Shown here in pieces: positions 8,087 to 15,719 of a stretch of DNA of 41,063 nt. The notes beneath the pieces were generated by a model that saw only the letters and a list, made by a program, of their open reading frames with translations, was not told where the DNA came from and ran no database searches. The stretch covers positions 4,647 through 45,709 of the forward strand of contig JAAZXR010000032.1 of NCBI GenBank assembly GCA_014240065.1, written 5' to 3'. The stretch comes from Myxococcales bacterium. Its GTDB lineage: Bacteria > Myxococcota_A > Polyangia > Nannocystales > Nannocystaceae. Numbering within the stretch: position 1 is the stretch's first letter; each line of letters starts with the position of its first letter. A program made the position numbers and the translations under genes.

Positions 8087-9009
8087 CGAGGAGCGTGCAG
8101 GTCTTCACCGATCGCGTCGGGCAGCGTGGCCTCAGCACAGAGAGGATCCTCCGACGGCAGCTGCACGTTTGTCGGCTGCAAGCGCGCCGCGACGGCCGCG
8201 AGCCAGCTGTTGATGGGCCGCGGATCTTGACATTCGGGGACGGCGTCGAAGGCCGCGTCGAGGAGTTGTTCGAGGCGCTCGAGGGCGTTTGGGAGCCCTA
8301 GCGTGAGGACGGCATTCGGGCGACCGTGCGCGCGATCTTGGCCGGCAGGCTTCCCCATACCGCGGGCTTCGAGCGCGTCGTGCAGATCGTCGGCGACTTG
8401 GTACGCCTCTCCGATCAGCGCTCCAAAGTCGGCCCAGTGGTCTTCGAACTGCCCGGAGACGATGGCACCGCACCGCGCAGCGGCTTCAAACAGCGCGCCG
8501 GTCTTGGCCCGGTGATATCGGGTCAACACGACGTTTGGTTCGCACTCCCACGCCTGTCCGCCGATGATCCCTCGGTTTGCGCTGACCGCATCGGAGATCC
8601 GGCGCAAGAGCGCGGGGAGGTGTGCGGGCTTGACGCTTTTGTTGGTCAGCGTCTGAAACGCACCCACGATGAGCGCGTCGCCAGTGAGCACGGCGAGGGA
8701 CTCCCCGTAGGCCGCGTGGACCGAGGGTTGACCGCGGCGCTCGGCGGCATCATCGAAGCATGGGAGGTCGTCGTGGACGAGCGATGCGCAGTGCAAAAAC
8801 TCGATCGCATTGGCGGGGGCGCGCGCATCTTCGTCCGTCCCGCCACCGGCTTGGCTGACGGCGTGACACAGCAGCGGGCGCAAGCGGGCCCCGCCTCCGA
8901 GGCAGGCGTGTCGCATGGCTGCGGCGAGTCTCGGTGGGACGCTCCGCCCGTCTGAGACTCTCCTTAAGTCGTCTCTCAATCCCGATTCCAGAAGCAAGTG
9001 TGCCGCCAT
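8083..9009 (-). CDS. crtE: Geranylgeranyl diphosphate synthase (polyprenyl synthetase)
   Basis: A 308-residue trans-prenyltransferase that condenses isopentenyl diphosphate with allylic diphosphates, most likely making the C20 precursor for carotenoids. The first aspartate-rich motif is DDLPCFDD (about 80-87), the bacterial type with two extra residues. The second is QVADDLHD (about 205-211). The GGGARLRPLL and GDALIVGAFQ segments are also standard. I start at the ATG at 9009 (MAAHLLLESG); the frame continues upstream into the divergent crtD gene, but that part is not protein-like. The assignment as CrtE rather than another chain-length enzyme rests on its carotenoid neighbours. It is divergent from crtD with 66 bases between the chosen starts. 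Confidence 0.92.
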   Translation of the reverse strand: MAAHLLLESGLRDDLRRVSDGRSVPPRLAAAMRHACLGGGARLRPLLCHAVSQAGGGTDEDARAPANAIEFLHCASLVHDDLPCFDDAAERRGQPSVHAAYGESLAVLTGDALIVGAFQTLTNKSVKPAHLPALLRRISDAVSANRGIIGGQAWECEPNVVLTRYHRAKTGALFEAAARCGAIVSGQFEDHWADFGALIGEAYQVADDLHDALEARGMGKPAGQDRAHGRPNAVLTLGLPNALERLEQLLDAAFDAVPECQDPRPINSWLAAVAARLQPTNVQLPSEDPLCAEATLPDAIGEDLHAPR

Positions 9010-9075
9010 CGCCGCAAGTTTGGCGCACGTCCGCTTGTTGTCAATGTTCCTTGCGGCATGAGAGAGGGTGCTAAG
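9010..9075. promoter_or_regulatory. Divergent crtE/crtD control region
   Basis: This 66-base gap must serve both genes. On the minus strand TTGACA occurs at 9039-9044, with a weak CAAACT 16 bases on, which would place crtE transcription start almost at its ATG. On the plus strand an AGAGAGGG ribosome site (9060-9067) precedes the crtD GTG. The same TTGACAA word recurs in the crtI/carH gap, so it may be either a -35 box or part of an operator. Confidence 0.35.
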
Positions 9076-10668
9076 GTGCGCTCTGTGCGAACTGTGAACG
9101 AGAACGCGCATGTGACGCCTCATGTCGTGGTGGTGGGCGCGGGCATGGGCGGGCTGTCGGCGGCCGTGGATCTCGCGGCGAGCGGGGCGCGAGTCACGTT
9201 GATCGAGCGCGCAAAAACGGTCGGGGGGAAGGTTCGGAGCGTAGAGGTGGAGCGTCGAGGGATCGACGCGGGGCCCACCGTGATCACGATGAAAGATGTG
9301 TTCGAGGATCTGTTCGAGTGTGCTGGAGATCACCTTGAAGATCACCTAGAGCTCGCGCCGCTAGACATCCTCGCCCGTCACGCCTGGCCAGACGGCACCC
9401 AATTCGATCTCTTCGCGGACGCTGGGCGAGCCGAGGAGGAGGTCGCCCGAGTGTTCGGCGGAGATGCCGCGCGCGGCTACCTACGCTTCGTCACCTACGC
9501 TCGGGGGCTGTATCAAGAGGTCGAGCACCCCGTGATGCGCGCGTCCAAGCCGAGTCTGCTGCGGGCGGCGTGGACCATCGGGATGCGCGGACCGGCCTCC
9601 ATTCGACGCCTCGATTGGCGACGTACGATGTGGTCGGCGCTCGGCGAGTTTTTCCCAGATCCTCGACTGCGGCAGCTGTTCGGGCGCTACGCCACCTACT
9701 ATGGCTCGTCACCGTTCTCCGCGCCGGCGACCTTGAACCTCATCGCCCACGCCGAGAAGCTCGGAGTGTGGACAGCGAAGGGGGGCATGCGCGCGCTGTC
9801 AGGTGCTGTGGAAGACCTGGCCAAGCGCCTCCACGTAGAGATTCGGACGGCGACGCACGTGCGCGAGATTCGCTGCGAGGGAGGGCGCGCGACCGGCGTG
9901 ATCCTCGAGTCAGGCGAGTCGCTGGAGGCCGACGCGGTGGTGAGCAACGTCGATCCCGCGGCGCTGTCAGCGGGGCGCCTCGGGGTTGGGGCGACCCGCG
10001 CGGGGCGACCGATGCCACCGCGCGCGCGCTCGCTCTCTGCGATGACGTGGTGCAGCGTCGCGCGCCCTGCGGGCGTGGACCTCGAATATCACAACGTATT
10101 TTTCTCCGACGATTACGCGGCCGAGTTCGAGGCGTTGATGGGCGCGCGTGAGGTGCCCTTTGAGCCTACGGTGTACATTTGTGCGCAAGACAGGGCGCCG
10201 TCTCAGGAGCGTTCGACGGGACAGCGAGAGCGGCTGCTGTTGTTGATCAACGCGCCCGCCGACGGTGATCAAGCGCGCTTTAGCGACCACGTGGTGAACC
10301 AATGCAGAAACAACGCGACACGTCTCCTCACCCGCTGCGGCCTCGAACTTCACGACGAGGTGTCGGTCGTCACGACGCCCGCGCAGTTCCACGAGCTGTT
10401 TCCGGAGACCGGGGGGGCGCTCTACGGTGCGGCGACGCACCGCACGTTGGCGCCGTTCTCGCGACCCACAGCGAAGACCAAGATTCGCGGACTGTACCTG
10501 GTCGGGGGGGGAGTCCATCCGGGAGCGGGGGTGCCGATGGTCACGATGGGGGGCCGCATCGCGGCGAACGAAGTGCGCAAGGACCTCGCTTCGACCAACG
10601 GGTGGACCCCGGCGGCTACCTTTGGTGGTATCTCGACGTCGTCTCGGACGACGGGCGCGACGCGCTGA
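9076..10668 (+). CDS. crtD: Carotenoid 3,4-desaturase, CrtD-like (phytoene desaturase family)
   Basis: FAD-dependent carotenoid desaturase of about 530 residues. The dinucleotide-binding motif is VVVVGAGMGGLSAAVDLAA (about 17-35), followed by the GGKVRSVE and GIDAGPTVITM segments. The C-terminal flavin motif is LYLVGGGVHPGAGVPM. The pattern (YYGSSPFSAPATLNLIAHAE, ALYGAATHRTLAPFSRP) resembles 1-hydroxycarotenoid 3,4-desaturase rather than CrtI, and the next gene is crtC, its usual partner. I chose the GTG at 9076 because GAGAGGG lies 7 bases upstream; the ATG at 9058 has no ribosome site. The last 20 or so residues read through the crtC start in another frame and look like a non-conserved extension. 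Confidence 0.88.
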   Translation: MRSVRTVNENAHVTPHVVVVGAGMGGLSAAVDLAASGARVTLIERAKTVGGKVRSVEVERRGIDAGPTVITMKDVFEDLFECAGDHLEDHLELAPLDILARHAWPDGTQFDLFADAGRAEEEVARVFGGDAARGYLRFVTYARGLYQEVEHPVMRASKPSLLRAAWTIGMRGPASIRRLDWRRTMWSALGEFFPDPRLRQLFGRYATYYGSSPFSAPATLNLIAHAEKLGVWTAKGGMRALSGAVEDLAKRLHVEIRTATHVREIRCEGGRATGVILESGESLEADAVVSNVDPAALSAGRLGVGATRAGRPMPPRARSLSAMTWCSVARPAGVDLEYHNVFFSDDYAAEFEALMGAREVPFEPTVYICAQDRAPSQERSTGQRERLLLLINAPADGDQARFSDHVVNQCRNNATRLLTRCGLELHDEVSVVTTPAQFHELFPETGGALYGAATHRTLAPFSRPTAKTKIRGLYLVGGGVHPGAGVPMVTMGGRIAANEVRKDLASTNGWTPAATFGGISTSSRTTGATR

Positions 10669-11528
10669 CCGTCATCTTGTTCGTCGGCTCGGTTTTCTCC
10701 CCGTTTTATGCGGCCGCGTTGGGCAAGGGCGAGGGCGCGCACCCCGAGGATTATTGCGCGGTCAACGTGGCGGTGTACGGCGCGAATGAGCGTCGATGGG
10801 CGTTCAGTGAGCACCGACGAGCCGGGGTCGAGCGACGCGAGCAGCGGCTCGAGATGGGCCGTAGTCGAGCGCGTTGGGAGGACGGTGAGCTCGTGGTGGA
10901 GGTGGACGAGCGCGCCGCCGCTTATTGGAGCCGGCGGCGCGTTCGCGGCACGATTCGCGTCGCTTATAGAGCGTCGCCGCGAGTGTCGTTCGCGATCGAT
11001 CCCGACGGGCGCCATCGCTGGTGGCCCATCGCTCCCGTCGCCACCGCGAGTGTTCAAATGGATGAACCGCGGCTTTGTTTCTCAGGGTCGGCGTACCTCG
11101 ACAGCAACTTTGGTGTGGAGCCCCTCGCCGATGGTTTCGTCCGCTGGGACTGGTCGCGGGCAGAGGGCCGCGACGGTCAGACGACGGTGCTCTACGACGC
11201 GGTGCCTCGGCGTGGCGCGGCGTACGAGCGGGCCATGGTGTTCGACGCTGATGGATCGTGGCGCTACGCAGACGCGGCGTTGCAGACCCAGCCGCTCGGG
11301 CGCGGCTTTTGGGGCGTGAGTCGAGCGACCCGCACAGACGCGGGGGGCCGCGCGCGCGTGCTTCGAGCGTTCGAAGACGCGCCGTTTTATACGCGGGAGC
11401 TGATCGAGACGACGCTGGACGGCCACAGGGTTCACGCGGTCCATGAATCGATCGACCTGGACCGGTGGCGCAAGCCCGTGGTGCGGGCGATGCTCCCGTT
11501 CCGGATTCGGCGCTGGCTCGTCGAGTGA
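10602..11528 (+). CDS. crtC: Carotenoid 1,2-hydratase, CrtC-like
   Basis: Predicted to add water across the terminal double bond of acyclic carotenoids (hydroxyneurosporene synthase). Family landmarks are GGYLWWYLDVVSDDG at the N-terminus, VILFVGSVFSPFYAAA, AVYGANERRWAFSEH, and GSAYLDSNFGVEPL with GFVRWDWSRA in the middle. The length from the GTG at 10602 is 308 residues. The frame is open upstream and the preceding residues (FDQR) also resemble family N-termini, so translation may begin slightly earlier inside crtD. I see no ATG, GTG or TTG in frame just upstream. It overlaps crtD by 67 bases in a different frame and ends 4 bases short of the convergent crtB stop. Confidence 0.9.
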   Translation: MDPGGYLWWYLDVVSDDGRDALTVILFVGSVFSPFYAAALGKGEGAHPEDYCAVNVAVYGANERRWAFSEHRRAGVERREQRLEMGRSRARWEDGELVVEVDERAAAYWSRRRVRGTIRVAYRASPRVSFAIDPDGRHRWWPIAPVATASVQMDEPRLCFSGSAYLDSNFGVEPLADGFVRWDWSRAEGRDGQTTVLYDAVPRRGAAYERAMVFDADGSWRYADAALQTQPLGRGFWGVSRATRTDAGGRARVLRAFEDAPFYTRELIETTLDGHRVHAVHESIDLDRWRKPVVRAMLPFRIRRWLVE

Positions 11529-11532
11529 GCGG

Positions 11533-12513
11533 CTAGGGGGGCGCCGTGTGCCGGCGCGGAGGTGCGGGAGCGGTCGCGCTGGAGATCTGCGTGAGCAAGA
11601 AGGCGGTCTGCTCGAGCGGGGCCGAGGTGACGGGCGCCGGTGGCAGCGGACGCAAGAGCGCGCGGGCCATGAGCCAGAGCTTGCGTGGGAGGCTCGTCAT
11701 CGCGCGCGCAGAGACGGAGTCGTAGCGCCGCGAGGCGATCACGCGTCCGATGTCCGCGTAGATCAGCCGCGCCGCGTAGATCGCCGCTCGGCAGCGGCGA
11801 GGCAGCCGCGGGATGCCCGGCTCCGCGCGCTCGTACAGGTCGGCGGCGTGGTCGAGGAGGCGTCGGGTCACGGTCCCAAGCGCGGGAGAAAACACGGGCG
11901 ACGGACCGAGGTCAGCCGCGGCGACGCCAGCCTCGTCGAGCCAACGCTTGGGGAGATAGACCCGCCCCCTTCTCGCGTCCTCGCCGACGTCACGGGCGAT
12001 ATTGGTCAGCTGCATCGCGACCCCGAGGTCGCAGGCGCGCGCGAGCGTGTGTTCGTCGCGCACGTCCATCAGCAGGGTCATGATCACCCCGACAGTGGAG
12101 GCGACCCGCGCGGCGTAGCCAACCGTGTCTTCGATCCCATCGTAGGCTTTGTCGGTCGCGTCCCAGACGAAGCCATCGACGAGCGCGTCAAATACGTTGC
12201 GGGGGAGGGCGTAGCGCTGGACGACCACCGCGAGGCTGCGATCCACAGGGTCGTCGATCGGCGCGTTCGCGAAGATCTTGTCGAGCCGCTCGCGGAGGGA
12301 CCGCACGGCGCCGTGTGGATCACCGCTGTCGTCCACCAGGTCGTCCGCGACGCGGCAAAACGCGTAAAACACCGCCGCCGGATCGCGCACGGCGGGGGGC
12401 AAAAACCACGAGGCCGCCGAGAAGCTCTTGCTGCCTTTGGACAGCGCGCGACGACAGGCGATCACGTCGTCGCGCTGCAAACAGGGCGCAGGGGGATCAG
12501 CGAGCGGAGGCAT
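11533..12513 (-). CDS. crtB: Phytoene synthase
   Basis: Head-to-head prenyltransferase joining two geranylgeranyl diphosphates into 15-cis-phytoene, the committed carotenoid step. The 326-residue product has both aspartate motifs of the squalene/phytoene synthase family: RVADDLVDDSG (about 54-64) and QLTNIARDVGEDARRGRVYL. The early SFSAASWFLPP and AFCR segments are also characteristic. The ATG at 12513 lies within the last 17 bases of crtI, so the two are transcribed and probably translated together. The C-terminal 30 residues are Pro/Ala-rich and not conserved in type. The gene converges on crtC. Confidence 0.95.
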   Translation of the reverse strand: MPPLADPPAPCLQRDDVIACRRALSKGSKSFSAASWFLPPAVRDPAAVFYAFCRVADDLVDDSGDPHGAVRSLRERLDKIFANAPIDDPVDRSLAVVVQRYALPRNVFDALVDGFVWDATDKAYDGIEDTVGYAARVASTVGVIMTLLMDVRDEHTLARACDLGVAMQLTNIARDVGEDARRGRVYLPKRWLDEAGVAAADLGPSPVFSPALGTVTRRLLDHAADLYERAEPGIPRLPRRCRAAIYAARLIYADIGRVIASRRYDSVSARAMTSLPRKLWLMARALLRPLPPAPVTSAPLEQTAFLLTQISSATAPAPPRRHTAPP

Positions 12514-14059
12514 GGGCGGCGGTGGCGAGCTCGGCGACGTTGGGGACCACGCGTTCGAGCACCTTGGCCGACGATAGTACACCGGGCACCCCCGCGCCGG
12601 GGTGGGTGCCGGCCCCGACCAAGTACAAGCGGTCGATGTCCTCGGCTTGGTTGTGGGGGCGGAAGTACGCGCTCTGCGTGAGCACCGGCTCCATCCCGAA
12701 GGCCGCGCCCTTGACAGACGACAGCTCGTCGCGGAATTCGATGGGCGTGAGCAGGTGGGAGGCGGTGACGTGTGCTTCAAGATCTGGCATGACCGTCTCG
12801 GAGAGATACTTCATCACCTTCTGGCGATAGGGCTCCGCTTGGGTCTCCCAGTCGACGTCGCTGTCGAGGTGCGGGACCGGGGACAGCACGTACCACGCGT
12901 CGCAGCCCTCGGGCGCGAGGGTCGGATCCGTGGCGGTCGGTCGATGCAAGTACAGGCTGAAGTCCTCCGCGAGGTGCTTGTCGCGGAAGATGTCCGTGAG
13001 GAGACCCTTGTAGCGTGGCCCCAACAAGATGGTGTGGTGCGCGACATCCTCGTATTTTTTTGAGGTGCCGAAGTACCAGACGAACAGGCTCATGCTGAAG
13101 CGCGAGTTGTCGACCTTCTCATCGGTCCAGGTGCGTCGATGCTCCGGGGCGATGAGGTGCTTGTAGGTGAAGGCAGAGTCCGCGTTGGATACGACGACAT
13201 CGGCGCTGATCTTGGTGCCATCCGAGAGTTCCACGCCCGTGGCGCGGCCGCCGTCGATCAGGATTTCCTTGACCTTGGTGTTGAGTCGCACCGCGTTTCC
13301 TTGTCCTTCGATCAACTCGACGAGGCCTCGCACGAGGGCGCCCGTGCCGCCCACCGGGAAGTGCACGCCCCACTTTCGCTCGAGGAAGCAGATGAGGGAG
13401 TAGATCGAGGTGGTCTGGAAAGGGTTGCCGCCCACGAGCAGCGGGTGGAAGCTGAAGACCTGCCGGAGCTTGTCGTTCTTGATGTACTTGGACACCATGC
13501 CGTAGACCGTGCGGTAGCTTTGCAGCTTCACCATCTGCGGCACGATCTTCGCCATGTCCCACAGCTTGGAGAACGGCATGTACGAGAGCTGCTCAAAGCC
13601 GACCTTAAAGATGTGTCGGCTCATGTTGTAGAACTTCTTGTACCCGGCCACGTCGCTCGGGGAGAACCGCTCGACCTGCGCGATCATCTCGTCGGCATCG
13701 CCCGTATAATCGAAGACGTCGCCGTCATCGAATCGGATCCGATAAAATGGAGTGACGGGGCGAAGATCCACGTGGTCCGACATGTTCTTGCCGCACAGCT
13801 CCCACAGCTCCTCGAGCAAGAAGGGGGCGGTGATGACCGTGGGACCGCCGTCGAATTTGTAGCCCTGCTTTTCGTAGACGTAGGCGCGGCCTCCTGGTTT
13901 GTCGCGTTGCTCGAGGACGGTGACTCGGTAGCCGCGAGCGCCTAGACGGATCGCGGCGGCGAGCCCGCCGAACCCACTGCCGATGACGACGGCGTGCGGT
14001 CTTGGCGCCGACTCGTGGGGTCTGCGACTGGGATCTGCGGGTGCTGCGGAGGGCTGCAT
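12497..14059 (-). CDS. crtI: Phytoene desaturase
   Basis: FAD-dependent desaturase of 520 residues, acting on phytoene to introduce conjugated double bonds toward neurosporene or lycopene. The N-terminal Rossmann motif is AVVIGSGFGGLAAAIRLGARG (about 23-43), followed by EQRDKPGGRAYVYE and FDGGPTVITAP. The C-terminal motif is LYLVGAGTHPGAGVPGVLSS. The central FHPLLVGGNPFQTTSIYSLI is typical of bacterial-type CrtI. The first 20 residues are Pro/Arg-rich and non-conserved. The ATG at 14059 has no obvious ribosome site. crtI is the first gene of the crtI-crtB unit and faces the divergent carH-like regulator across 216 bases, which probably contain the regulated promoters. Confidence 0.95.
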   Translation of the reverse strand: MQPSAAPADPSRRPHESAPRPHAVVIGSGFGGLAAAIRLGARGYRVTVLEQRDKPGGRAYVYEKQGYKFDGGPTVITAPFLLEELWELCGKNMSDHVDLRPVTPFYRIRFDDGDVFDYTGDADEMIAQVERFSPSDVAGYKKFYNMSRHIFKVGFEQLSYMPFSKLWDMAKIVPQMVKLQSYRTVYGMVSKYIKNDKLRQVFSFHPLLVGGNPFQTTSIYSLICFLERKWGVHFPVGGTGALVRGLVELIEGQGNAVRLNTKVKEILIDGGRATGVELSDGTKISADVVVSNADSAFTYKHLIAPEHRRTWTDEKVDNSRFSMSLFVWYFGTSKKYEDVAHHTILLGPRYKGLLTDIFRDKHLAEDFSLYLHRPTATDPTLAPEGCDAWYVLSPVPHLDSDVDWETQAEPYRQKVMKYLSETVMPDLEAHVTASHLLTPIEFRDELSSVKGAAFGMEPVLTQSAYFRPHNQAEDIDRLYLVGAGTHPGAGVPGVLSSAKVLERVVPNVAELATAAHASAR

Positions 14060-14275
14060 GCAGCGAGTCTAGGCCACAGATAACTTTTGACAAGGCTTGA
14101 CTTTCCCGAGCAAAAATATGGCAGGAGAGGCCATTCAAGGACGTTTGAAAGCCCACATTCATGGCCTTATCATCCAAATGAAAGCAGTTTCGAAGCTTTG
14201 TACGAAAAGTGTGGTAGGCATGGTGTGACGACGGGCAGTCCTTTGACAACGAGGTCCCGTGTGGGCCCAATTTTC
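14060..14275. promoter_or_regulatory. crtI/carH divergent control region with TTGAC repeats
   Basis: The 216 bases between crtI and the CarH-like gene are clearly AT-richer than the surrounding genes. Two TTGAC words stand head to tail 10 bases apart (14087-14091 and 14097-14101), 28 bases upstream of crtI. A third TTGACAA lies at 14243-14249, 27 bases before the regulator ATG, and could be its -35 box. TTTCG-N10-CGAAA near 14192-14215 is a further short dyad. CarH-type regulators are known to bind head-to-tail repeats overlapping promoters, so this is the best operator candidate. Confidence 0.45.
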
Positions 14276-15256
14276 ATGAGCAACAAAAATTCTAAATACC
14301 GGATCCAGGCGGTGGCGGAGATGACCGGAATCCCGGCTGCGACCTTGAGGGCATGGGAGCGTAGATATGGCGTGCCCTCCCCCATGCGCACCGACTCGTC
14401 GTACCGGCTGTACTCGGGTGTGGACATCGAGGTGATCCGCAAGCTCCGCGAGCTCACCGAGAGCGGGATGGCGCCAGCGGAGGCAGCGCGCGTGGTGAAG
14501 GAGCAGCACGAATCCGAGGTGCCCGTCGACTCGGGCGCAGATCCTTTCGAGCGCGCCCAAGAGACGATCCTCGACGCTGTGGAGCGCTTCGACCCGACGG
14601 CGCTTGAGGTGGCGGTGCGGCGGATGATGTTCTTGGGGAGCGCGCCGATGGTCTTCGACCGGGTCCTCGCTCCGTGCATGCACACCATCGGTCACCGGTG
14701 GCATGCGGGCGAAATCTCGGTGGGTCAAGAGCATATGGCGAGCGAGATTCTTGGGAGCGCCGCGCGGGACATGCTGCGGCTGTTTCAGCACGACGAGGAC
14801 GCGTCGCTGGTGCTGCTGGCGTGCTTCGCAGACGAAGAGCACGCGCTCCCGATTTATGGGGTCGCGTTTCGTTTCGCCCAATGGGGCTATCACCCGGTCA
14901 TTTTGGGCGCTAGGACGCCCCCGGGCGCCATTCGCCACGCCGTGGAGCGGCTCGAACCGGCCGTCGTTGGCTTGTCGTTGACGATCTCCCCGCCGGCTCA
15001 CCGGGCGCGTGAGCTGTGCGAAGAGTACGCGGCGGCGTGCGGTTCGTTGCCGTGGGTCGTCGGTGGGAGAGGCGCCGGCGAGCTCACCAACGTGATCGAA
15101 GATTGTGGCGGGGTCTGCTTTGGCGCAGAGTCTGTGGCGACGCTGCGCGCCCGCATCGAGGGCCTTATCGCGAAGGCGCGACGAGAACGCGCTCAGGCTG
15201 CGGAGCATGCGACGAGCGGGTCCAGCGAAGGCTACGACGCGGACACAGGCGAGTAG
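14276..15256 (+). CDS. carH: MerR-type B12-binding regulator, CarH/LitR/CarA family
   Basis: Predicted repressor of carotenoid genes using cobalamin, probably as light sensor. Residues 8-60 form a MerR winged helix (IQAVAEMTGIPAATLRAWER). A four-helix bundle follows with the light-sensing W-x9-EH motif intact (Trp142, Glu152, His153). The Rossmann-type B12 domain has the expected lower-ligand His189 in DEEHALP. The spacing from His153 to His189 is very close to that in characterised CarH. The family's D/E-x-H-x-x-G glycine is Pro here, an oddity. Three quarters of the C-terminal domain look normal (VVGLSLT, WVVGGRGAGE). The ATG at 14276 is the first good start. It is divergent from crtI. Whether it senses light with adenosylcobalamin (CarH) or acts more like CarA cannot be decided from sequence alone. 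Confidence 0.9.
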   Translation: MSNKNSKYRIQAVAEMTGIPAATLRAWERRYGVPSPMRTDSSYRLYSGVDIEVIRKLRELTESGMAPAEAARVVKEQHESEVPVDSGADPFERAQETILDAVERFDPTALEVAVRRMMFLGSAPMVFDRVLAPCMHTIGHRWHAGEISVGQEHMASEILGSAARDMLRLFQHDEDASLVLLACFADEEHALPIYGVAFRFAQWGYHPVILGARTPPGAIRHAVERLEPAVVGLSLTISPPAHRARELCEEYAAACGSLPWVVGGRGAGELTNVIEDCGGVCFGAESVATLRARIEGLIAKARRERAQAAEHATSGSSEGYDADTGE

Positions 15257-15319
15257 GCGCGGACCCCCACCCGGCAGACGTCGCGCCGCGAGGGGGAGCT
15301 CGCGCCGGCCGCGACTCCC

Positions 15320-15358
15320 AAAAAGACAAAGCGCCTCCAGAGATTCTGGAAGGCGCTT

Positions 15359-15359
<1 letters not shown>
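15320..15359 (-). terminator. Rho-independent terminator of tRNA-Asp
   Basis: On the minus strand the arms TCTGGAAGGCGCTTT and AAAGCGCCTCCAGA (15328-15359) form a 14-bp stem with a 3-4 base loop, followed by TTTGTCTTTTTGGG. It starts at the very last base of the tRNA. Confidence 0.85.
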
Positions 15360-15435
<76 letters not shown>

Positions 15436-15448
15436 ATGAGGGAAGCGG

Positions 15449-15477
15449 AGAATGTTGCAGCGGCGGGGAAGTGTCAA
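15449..15477 (-). promoter_or_regulatory. Sigma70-type promoter of tRNA-Asp
   Basis: On the minus strand a perfect TTGACA (15472-15477) and CATTCT (15449-15454) are separated by 17 bases and end 13 bases upstream of the tRNA. Confidence 0.65.
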
Positions 15478-15719
15478 GACCTGCCCGCACAAATAATCTG
15501 AGCCGCGCATCCTGCACATTCACAGGCCCTCGACATGGGGGAGGGCTTCGTGGGCCCCGCCGGGCGCGCCGTAGGCCCCTTTGCCCGCCAGCATTCAGCC
15601 GCTGATGGAGTCACGCGCGCGCGCGGCGATCGGCGCGCAGCGCCGCAGATTCGCGGGATCGGAGGCCGATGGCGGAAGGTCCGACTCTTCCTCCCTCGGC
15701 GAGGCTCCCTTCGCGAGCG

